A stretch of 64,000 nt of DNA. Origin: Cryptomeria japonica. Its lineage: Eukaryota; Streptophyta; Pinopsida; Cupressales; Cupressaceae. The notes beneath the pieces were generated by a model. That model was not told the origin of the DNA, searched no databases, and saw only the letters and a list, made by a program, of their open reading frames with translations. The stretch's first letter is position 1. The number at the start of each line of letters is the position of its first letter. Positions 55,890-64,000 of this stretch are shown piece after piece. The stretch covers positions 333,295,427 through 333,359,426 of the forward strand of contig NC_081414.1 in NCBI RefSeq assembly GCF_030272615.1. Reading direction: 5' to 3'. Made by a program: the position numbers and the translations under genes.

Positions 55890-56650
55890 CTCAAAAGTCA
55901 TTGCATACACATAGATAAAATTCATTGGCTTTTAGTTCAGGTTTGTTTCAACTACAACTAAAAATTTAATGCACCCTATAATTTCACTCTCTTCCTATAA
56001 TGGAGTTTAATTAAAGTCTAGATTTAGTATAATATATTTGTAGTTACAAATTAAAAAATAATTGACTTTTGGTTCATATTTGTTTCAATTAAGTCAAAGT
56101 GTAATGCACTAAATACTTACACTCTTTTGCATTTATTAAGAGGTTTTTAGAGTCTATTTAATTTAGTGCAATATGTTTTTAATTATAAATTAAAATCTTA
56201 TTGGCTTTTGGTTCATGTTTGTTTTAACTAAAGTAAAAAAATGTAACGTGGAAAATACTTACACTTCCATTTTTATTAGGAGGTTTCTAGAGTATAAATT
56301 CAATTTACGTTCTTTTATTTTTATTAAAAAGATTTTAGAATCTAAATTCAATGTAATATACTCGTAATTAAAAATTAAAAAATGATTGACTTTTGATTCA
56401 CAAATATTTCTACTAAAGTAAAAATTGTTATATGCCAAATACTAGCACTCTTTAATTTTTAATAAAATAGATTTTCAAAGTCAAAATTTATTGTAATACA
56501 TTTGCAATTACAAATTAAAAACTAATTGACTTTCATTTTACATTTATTTCAATTAAAAAAAAAATGTAATGCACTAAAGACTTACACTTCCATTTTTATT
56601 AAATATTTTCTAAAGTCTAAATTTAGCATAATATTTTTGTAATTCTAAAT
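55890..56650. repeat. about 138 bp tandem repeat, five degenerate units
   Basis: ATTGACTTTTGGTTCA-like text starts at 55924, 56061, 56200, 56385 and 56525, each followed by a TTTCAACTAAAGT and AATGCACTAAATACTTACACT stretch. Spacing is 137-140 bp, except one unit of 185 bp with an internal duplication. It directly adjoins the previous array but shares no obvious sequence with it. Confidence 0.75.
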
Positions 56651-58243
56651 TAATATTTTTTTTATTTTTTTTCTTATTTTTACTCAAGCCACCTTTTAAC
56701 ACAATACATGAGTTGAATGATAAAATTTTGAAATTATATTATCTTGTGGGAGAATGTATAATAATTATGATGCATTTATTTAATAATTTCATTATTTTTT
56801 CTTTTAAGTTATTTATTTGTTTAATGAATAAGATTCTTCATATCAATGATTTAATTATGTCATGTGTCACATTGTAATTTTAAAAAACTTACATGCAATT
56901 TAATATTTATTAGGGGATTATGATTCCGTTAATCTCTAAAATTTTACTTTTTCAACCATGCTTACTAGTTACATTATTACATTGACCATATGATTACCAC
57001 TATCTATTAATAACACATCATATCATGACATTATATTTTGCACATAATTTAGTAAACATTAAGATACTCTGACTCAAATTTCTAAACATGATAATCTTTA
57101 GAACATTTTATTGTCTAAATAATGACACTTTTTACATCAGCATTTTGATTACCTCATTTGTTACTTCAAATCAACACCATCGTGTGTGTGTGTGCAAAAA
57201 TAAAAAGAAAGAAAAAATTTAAGAAATAAATTCTCAATAATAATCTTTCACACCTTTCACCTTAAGATGGTTATGAGGGGTAGTGCTTACGCTTGTACAA
57301 TAGATAAATAAGAACGTGATCATTATTTAAGAGAATCATGGGAAAAAGCACAAACTTGTTTCTCACTTGGGGCTAACCGAGTGCAATCTGACCGAACTTA
57401 GTTCGGCCAAACTATTCCCCTGCCACATGGTGCCTGATGGCATATGCATGACACTTAAATGGCACCAAGAGTTCAACTGAACTTAGTTCAGCCAGACTAT
57501 TGGTTTTATAATGCGATTTTTTTGTGAGTGCCCACACTCAAAATAATTCAAAATAATCCAAAATAGTTCAGTCGAACTCACCTATGTGGCAGGTGATGTG
57601 GCAACCAAATCACCTATTTTGTCTACATTTCTAAAACTTTTCACTTCTGCTCAATATTTATTCAGGCGGAATGTTTTTTTACAAAAATAAAAAAATATTC
57701 TTTTGTAGAGCTCAAAGTCAGGAATCTAGACATATAATTTTTTTAATATTTTGATTAATTTTAATATTTTTTATTTTTTAAACATTGCAAGTAGGTTTTT
57801 TAAGTTAAAAAATAAGCTGATTTGAAATTAAAAAATTATTAAATGGTACTAAAAAAATAAAAAAATATTTTTCACTAGATAAGAGAATTTTCTCCAAAAG
57901 GGTATAATTTTTTTTTGACAATGATAAATTTACTAGACAAAAGGTGACACCAAATGAAAACTACCAAATTTATCTATGTTGGACTTAAAAATATTATTAT
58001 GAGAAAAATATACATCCAAATTTTAATTTTTTTTTAAGCACTGCATATATATGTCCTCTATTTGGAAAATTAAAATCAGAAAAAAATAAGTTCATTTTCA
58101 TTTTTTTGCTGACACCAACTAGAACCCTTGATTTTTAACATTTTTTAGCAATAAAAAATTGCCTTTGAATATATAAAAAAATATCAATATTTTTTTAAAA
58201 ATTTTAAAAATAACAGGCATAAAGTTCATTAATATTTCTACAT
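56651..58243. other. AT-rich spacer with fold-back words
   Basis: No gene seen. (GT)n occurs at about 57182. Around 57390-57570 near-palindromes CCGAACTTAGTTCGG and CTGAACTTAGTTCAG recur with a related AGTTCAGTCGAACTC, noted as a finding. Confidence 0.45.
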
Positions 58244-59089
58244 TTGATCAGTTTCCATCATTTAGAAATCCAATTTAGAAATGTCACTTTTATGCGGTCG
58301 AAGCTAAACAGTTTTAGTTGTGTTGGCCACTTCCTTTATAAAAGTGTGACACAACATTGTGCTTTTACCCTCATACGCAGTGTTGTGTTTGGGTCATTGT
58401 TGTCTTGCAAGGTCAACTATACTAGGGTGCACACATCGCTATCATGGAATGGACGAGCAAAATCCTCCCTACAGTTGTCTAGATCTTTAGAGGCACGATT
58501 TTCATAAGGTTGAACATCATATTGATTGAAGCTAGAATAATCATCTTAAACTTTCCCCCAAAAAAATTGATGCTTGAATTCTTCATTTTAATTATTTTAG
58601 TAAATTTCACAACTGTCATGCCCACTAATTTTACTTATTCCTTTGTTCACAATGACATTGTTACAAAATTGAGTATGCTTGACCATCACTACCTTCCTAT
58701 AATCCCTCTTCAACCTATTTCCTAGGATTTACTACTTCAATATGATAACTCTACTACCCTATTTGATATTACCTTATTTTGGTTGTCCTATCTCTTGGTA
58801 TATCCACATCACCCTCCACAACCCCTTTGAGTTCCCATTTTGCTTACATCCCTTATTTCTCTTTGCTATTCCATTCCTAATGTTTAAGAAAGTGATTCCT
58901 AAATTGACTAGTGGCATGGCACTTTCTCTTAGTCTTCTATGTTATTTTATGTGCCTTTGGCATAATAATTTCGTGGTAGAGAGAATACAAAGAAAATACT
59001 CTTCAAGATAAGATTAATGAGAAATGAAATATTCCTATCTTGGATCCATTTAATATTTAGTTATATATAGTAATTGCTAATGCCAAATT
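58244..59089 (+). other. spacer with short unrecognised frames
   Basis: Three plus-strand frames of 71-89 codons (58244, 58510, 58742) are open, rich in hydrophobic residues, and have no domain I know. They do not join into a gene. They may be part of the decayed LINE to the right. Confidence 0.35.
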
Positions 59090-59560
59090 TCAACTACAAT
59101 ACTTGGATACTTAGAAAAGAAAGGGGGCTTTGTATTCATTCTAGACTCAATTGGATAAAGAATGGGAATCATGTTTCCAAATACTTCTAATATCTAAAGG
59201 ATAAACAAAGGAAACCGAGAATTTTTCTCATTGTAGATGATAATGGAGAGTCTCAATAAAACTAGGTCCATAAATTAACATCTTTGTTCCATGGTCATTA
59301 CCATAAATTATTTTAAGATAATATTGCTATGGATGTTTATCAAGAAGTTCTTTGAGAAACCATTCAAAAAATAATCCAAGTTAAAAATTCCATTTTTAAT
59401 AGTCACTTTCTCTTGAGGAACTTGAAACCACCTAATTTTTGTGGTCTTGATTAGCCACTGCATCATTTTTGGGGGTCTAAAAAGGATGACATGATAAGCT
59501 TCAAAGATACTTCATTATGTGATCATATTTAAAGCTACTTCATGGGGGCATTATATTCAA
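59090..59560 (+). pseudogene. possible LINE ORF2 fragment, strongly decayed
   Basis: Plus-strand translation gives text like DKQRKPRIF..IVDDNGES and HKLTSLFHGHYHK, which resembles the linker before the RT domain in plant LINEs ('...RRKNRI..L.DDNG...'). Stops interrupt it every 10-30 codons and the catalytic parts are not seen. Low confidence. Confidence 0.3.
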
Positions 59561-61260
59561 CTTGATACTAAGGGAATCAAGTACCATTTATCCCTAGACT
59601 CAAAGGATATGCTTGATATATAAATGTGGATTACTTAAATGCATAGTTAGAGGTGACAGTCAATAGAAATTCCTTATTCAACATAGGATCTCCACGATAT
59701 CTGCAAAGACTAGGTTTGGTATAATGTTAGCTAGTAGGATAAACTAGTTTGGTCCCATTGTTTCAACTCAATGTTATTTACTCTTTTCATAGAATATGGA
59801 AGGCTCAATAATGTGTGACAATATTAATCTGCATTGGAGAGACACCCCATTGAGATATGGATTAATCTTTCCCCCTTCTTTCATTTGGTAAAATTGATTG
59901 ACTTAGATTAACAACAAGTCCTTTGTTATTATTTTTAAATCATACTCAAACTTTTCACTTTTCAAGAAGGATAGTTATTGATTTAGTGCCCCTAGGGACT
60001 TCATTGTGTTTTAGTGGGCTACATGGGATCTTCTCCAAATAAGTTCAAGCTTGATCTCAAGGACAAACCCCTTATTGATTTGGTCAACTCGTTGGTCCTT
60101 CCTAGTCTTAACATAAAGCTCTTTTCCTTTGTTCACTATATCTTTTTGAGAGACTATGATTATATTTCCTATAAGAAACTCTTCTTGTTCCCCTTGATTT
60201 TTTTTTCCCTTTCTTGTTGGTCGGCTAAACTCTCTTATTCCGCTCAATGAACGATAAAAGTGTAAGTGCAACCAATCACTCTAGGCTACACTTAACTTAT
60301 GCATCTAGATTTTCAAAGTTGATGTTGATTATAAAGTGCTTACCCACTATTATAACTTCATGTTGGTGCCAAGATCAAATTTCTATAGATATAAACTCTT
60401 CGTTATCATTTTCACCTTTATATTGAGCAACTAAACATGTATTATAAAAGTCTAAATTTGTTTGCTATCACTAGATGTGATTCTCACTTTTGTTTGATCT
60501 ATGTTTGCTCATCCAACTTTTACATAGAAACCTACTTTGATTGATGTTCTCCATTACTCACAATAATGCTATCATAGAACTTTTCTATCAAGTAATTGTC
60601 ACTTAGATATGAAAATAAAATGCAATAATTTGTTTCCTAAACTTATTATGATCTAATTGTTTTATAGACTAACAATCATCTACAAATATGTACTTTATCC
60701 ACCATGATCTAAGAATGTGCTTATACCTAACAAGCAACTTACTACTCAATTGAACCAAATCAAAGAACAAATCTCCCAACTAGAAACTAACAAAAACAAA
60801 AAACAAAAAAAGTCTTACCCAATTCCTCAATCATCCTACCATCAATTCTACTACACTCCAAACCACTAATTCCTCATTTCATAATCAATAAAATATATTC
60901 AATTTTGAGGGTTGTTAACTTGTTAATCCTTTATTCTTATCTCGAATATCTTTCAACTAAAGAAGATTCCACTTTAAAACAATATAAAACTCCATTTGAC
61001 TCACTATACCTCAAAATCTAAACTTTTTCTAATTTTTTTCCCCAATCTCACATTCCTTTAAATTAAAGGTAAAAGTAGGCCATGAGAATCAGTAAAGATT
61101 TTACTCTAAAAATCGGACCTTGTGAGTTTCCTAGAAACCCCCAAAAAACTTTTCTCCCTTCCCCCAACAATTATTGCAATTTCTTTAATATTAACAAGTC
61201 CAAGTTGAATATCCCCCCATATTATTTAAAAAATTAAATAAAAAACGAAACCAAAGGAAT
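59561..61260. other. spacer, no gene seen
   Basis: AT-rich, with a pair of opposite overlapping 78-86 codon frames at 60011-60271 that look accidental. No repeat of note was seen by eye. Confidence 0.4.
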
Positions 61261-61464
61261 GAAAGCGCACACGCCAATAGTTTGCAATGGGCGCGTCCCA
61301 ATTTTCTCGTCTTGTCTCCTTCACAGATATTAAAATAATGAAAAAAATATAACCGAAAAAGATAGTCGCGAAATAAAATACTAGTTTTGTGTCATTCATT
61401 CATTCACCGTTTATTCCTTTCTTCGTCTTCATATTGTTTGAAAAGCGGAAAAGAGCGAAGAGGA

Positions 61465-61630
61465 GGCCCCACACGTGGCAGGGACGGTCTCCCGCGCTGG
61501 TCCTGTGGGTCCCACTTTTTTAGTTTTTTCCCTGAGACGTACAATGCGGGTCCCACCATCTAGGGGCGGGCCCCACCCCCAAGGAGTGGGTGCTTTTCGT
61601 AGTAGGTAAACACCCTACTGTAGGCCCCAC
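61465..61630. promoter_or_regulatory. GC-rich island with five TCP-type boxes and a G-box
   Basis: GGNCCCAC (the class I TCP factor consensus) occurs at 61465-61472, 61508-61515, 61549-61556, 61569-61576 and 61623-61630, all on the plus strand. CACGTG lies at 61472-61477, as part of ACACGTGGC, an ABRE/G-box type sequence. The surrounding 61260-62060 is clearly richer in CG than its neighbours. It could be a promoter or enhancer of a gene beyond the window, or a captured one. No gene is visible next to it. Confidence 0.45.
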
Positions 61631-61916
61631 ACAATTATAGCTGCATTTTTATTTTCTATTCGCAGTTTTACACAATACGGAACGCTTCGAGTACGGATTC
61701 CGTGTATGGAATAGGTATGTATGCCGATTTTTTTTTTTCTCTTGCCGTGTTTTCGACGGCTGACTGTGACGGCAGATTTCGTATTTAATTCTTCTCTTTT
61801 GTTTTGCCGTCAGTTTTTTGGACGGCAACTTTATGAGTTTACATGCTTTTGTTTGCCATTGAAGAATGAAAACGGCTTCGTCGGTTTCTCGTCGTTTGAG
61901 ACGCCCCGACGCGAAT

Positions 61917-62025
61917 TGCAAGGCTGCACGATTCGAACACGCGACCTTGCGTTTGTGACGGCCGATGACGGGATTCGAACCTCTGTATCTCGTTTGTGAG
62001 ATCCGATAATTTCACTGCCCCCGGA
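61917..62025 (-). other. tandem tRNA-like sequences (B-box motifs), SINE or tRNA pseudogenes
   Basis: The minus strand has GGTTCGAATCC (61971-61981), a perfect RNA polymerase III B box, and 41 bp downstream TGTTCGAATCG (about 61930-61940). Each is preceded by TCACAAACG at about 20 bp. A weak A-box-like GGGGGCAGTGA lies about 38 bp upstream of the first B box, near the spacing in tRNA genes. No complete cloverleaf can be drawn: the acceptor stem does not pair. Confidence 0.5.
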
Positions 62026-62177
62026 GTACATATTCCCGAAAAATTCTCGGGTCGCTCGTAACTCAGGAACTTTTTTATTCCGTACATTGCTTTAGTTAAC
62101 CTTTTTTTGGGGCTAAATCAGCGGGGGTTGAGAGGTCTCAGTGAAATCAACGGAAATGTTACGAAAGGCTGAAAACT

Positions 62178-62303
62178 ATTTTGAGTCACCAAGGTACTTA
62201 TATTACAATATAAATAAAATCACTTTTGTGTAACAAGGATATTTTGAGTCACCAAGGTACTTATATTACAATATAAATAAAATCACTTTTGTGTAACAAG
62301 GAT
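62178..62303. repeat. exact 63 bp tandem duplication
   Basis: The unit 62178-62240 (ATTTTGAGTCACCAAGG... ACAAGGAT) is repeated without a mismatch at 62241-62303. It is evidently recent compared with the other tandem repeats here. Confidence 0.92.
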
Positions 62304-62309
62304 TTTAAC

Positions 62310-63850
62310 CCAATGTCATTGGTAGTTGATGAGATGGTAGATGTACTTATTGTCATTGTAGTATTGTAGAGTGTATTTGATCTAAAAATTTAATTGTCGG
62401 TAAATTTTAAAACGTGACAGTGATGCTAGCATGACATGTTTTTTGGCTCTACATGAAATGTTTTTGATCCATAACTATGAATTTGTGAGGCCACAAATGA
62501 GGGACCTCGTCCCCAGACAACAATGCTACTGGGGTGCGAAAGGCACCTCTTTTTGTTGTTAGTTGTCGTTAATGTTGTTATAGTGTTGTTTCTACACTAT
62601 GGTCTTGTTAATAGTTATGCTATGTAAAGGGTCAGTGCCCTTGTTCTCACTGCTTTATTAATAAAAAATGATGCTAAGGCTCAAACTTGTGAATGGTATA
62701 ACCTCTGACTCCACGTGAAATGCTTTTGACTTGAAGCTATGACCCCGTGAAGTCACAAACAAGAGACTTCATCCTCGTACAATAATGCTAAGGCTTAAAC
62801 TCGTGAGCACATTGGATTATCGATGGCACAAGTCTACGATCACAATGGCCCATAGAGAGTTTAAACCTTGGTGGCCACAACAACAACACCACTTGACCAT
62901 CACATTATGGGAAGAACCTATTAATTAATTGAAAATTTAAATATAATACATTTTTTAATTTTTATTAATTAGTAGATATAGTCAAATGTGCATCTAAAAT
63001 GTTTGATAGACATCATTGATATAAATTTTTTTGTAATATTCATATTTGTTAAAAAGTTTGATGATGATTATTCTTCTTGTTTAAATATATATTGTAGATG
63101 AATTGTTTGTAATAATTATGCATTTAAAATATTAGATATGTGTCATTGATATTGTTGATAAGATGGTAGATATACTTATTGTTATTCAAGTGTTGTAGAG
63201 TGTGTTTGATCGTATTTATTAATTAATTGAAATTTTAAATTTAATAAAAATTTTAACTTTTATTGATTAATAGATACAGTCAAATTTACTTCTAAAATGT
63301 TGGATAGATGTCATTGATATTTATTTTTTTGTAATACTCATTTTTGTTAAAAAGTTTGGTGATGATTTTTCTTGTTGTTTAGACGTATTTTGTAGAGAAA
63401 TTGTTTGTAACAATTGTGCATTTAAAATGTTGGGTACACATCATTGATATTGTTGATAAGATGGTAGATATACATATTGTCATTGAAGTATTGTAGAGTG
63501 TATTTGATCGTATTTATTAAGTAATTGAAATTCAAAATATAACATGATTTTTTTTTTTTTTTATTAATTAATAAATATGGTCAAACGCGCATTTAAAATG
63601 TTCGATAGATGTCATTGACATACCTTTTTTTTCATACTCATTTTTGTTGAAAAGTTTGATGATGATTTTTCTTGTTGTTTAAACACATTACATGAGAAAT
63701 TGTTTGTAACAATTGTGCATTTGAAATGTTGGATAGACATCATTGATATATCTTTTTTTGTCAAACTCATTTTTGTTAAAAGGTTTGATGATGATATTTC
63801 TTTATTTTTAATTATCTCTTGTTTAAACATATATTACACAAAAACTGTTT
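62310..63850. repeat. about 300 bp repeat family, interrupted
   Basis: AGATA-AGTCAAA-type text recurs at 62974, 63272 and 63573, and the GATGGTAGAT..ACTTATTGTCATTG..GTATTGTAGAGTGT segment at about 62334, 63164 and 63464. This gives a period of 298-301 bp for the right part. The first copy is separated by an unrelated 530 bp block (62400-62930). A smaller internal repeat (TTTTTGTTAAAAAGTTTGATGA) recurs about every 140-150 bp at the end. Confidence 0.7.
62400..62930. repeat. inserted block with an internal 80 bp direct repeat
   Basis: It splits the 300 bp repeat. Two related segments, about 62447-62525 (ACATGAAATGTTTTTGATCC) and 62710-62788 (CCACGTGAAATGCTTTTGAC), both end ACAATAATGCTAAGG or ACAACAATGCTACTGG. 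Between them are GTTGTT-rich stretches. It may be a short retroelement or two of them in tandem; no A or B box is certain. Confidence 0.45.
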
Positions 63851-64000
63851 GTAATGATTATGTGTGACGAATATTCTTGTGCAATTGACATTCTTAACCT
63901 AAAGAAAAATAAACAAATGAAAATATTTTTTGTAATTCATATAATATGATTGACTATTACTATTCATCCTTAGTAATTAAACACAATCCAAAATTATAAA

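Noticed and set aside
58244-59011. Three short plus-strand frames as a possible host gene
   Set aside because: No joining frame, domain or splice pattern that I can support; hydrophobic AT-rich text is common by chance.
61649-62087. Overlapping minus- and plus-strand frames around the tRNA-like motifs
   Set aside because: Their Arg/Ser-rich text is what translation of tRNA-like and GC-rich DNA gives; no family match and no gene structure.

Overview
The window looks like intergenic heterochromatin from a large, repeat-rich plant nuclear genome, probably a seed plant and possibly a conifer. The organism is inferred only from style: nested Ty1/copia and Ty3/gypsy LTR retrotransposons, plant-type LINEs, AT-rich spacers and minisatellites. 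I found no intact host gene. Nearly all coding sequence is decayed retroelement polyprotein.

Region 1 (1-8400) is a stack of old minus-strand elements. A copia-type element enters from the left edge; its coiled-coil gag has four zinc knuckles and its 5' LTR is 1145-1955. It interrupts a gypsy-like LTR fragment (to 2562), which interrupts a Ty3/gypsy gag-protease remnant (2563-about 5160). Beyond that lie a 71-73 bp minisatellite (5790-6240) and a badly decayed copia integrase/reverse transcriptase (6400-8060).

Region 2 (8401-31063) is one nest whose history can be read from target-site duplications (TSDs). Element A (8406-31058, minus, TSD AATTG) is a non-autonomous element with two unusual reading frames and no pol. 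Its 5' LTR was split by element B (15233-22599, minus, copia, TSD TGGTT) and by element C (22705-30235, plus, gypsy gag-protease only, TSD ATTTC).

Region 3 (31064-48500) has an LTR-like block carrying a MITE, then a plant LINE of about 5.9 kb (33989-48483). The LINE was split by copia element D (35415-42794, plus, TSD CTTTG, same family as B) and by a gypsy solo LTR (43554-44761, minus, TSD AGAAG).

Region 4 (48500-64000) is AT-rich and satellite-like: a 100-120 bp array with a trimeric higher-order pattern (49907-51590), an 88-90 bp array of roughly 30 units (52750-55880) interrupted by a second MITE copy, a 138 bp array (55890-56650), a GC-richer island with five GGNCCCAC boxes and a G-box (61465-61630), tandem tRNA-like motifs (61917-62025), an exact 63 bp tandem duplication and a 300 bp repeat family to the right edge.

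The elements form dependency classes. B and D carried gag, protease, integrase, RT and RNase H. A and C lack RT and integrase and would have needed helpers. The two MITE copies would have needed a hAT-like transposase supplied elsewhere.
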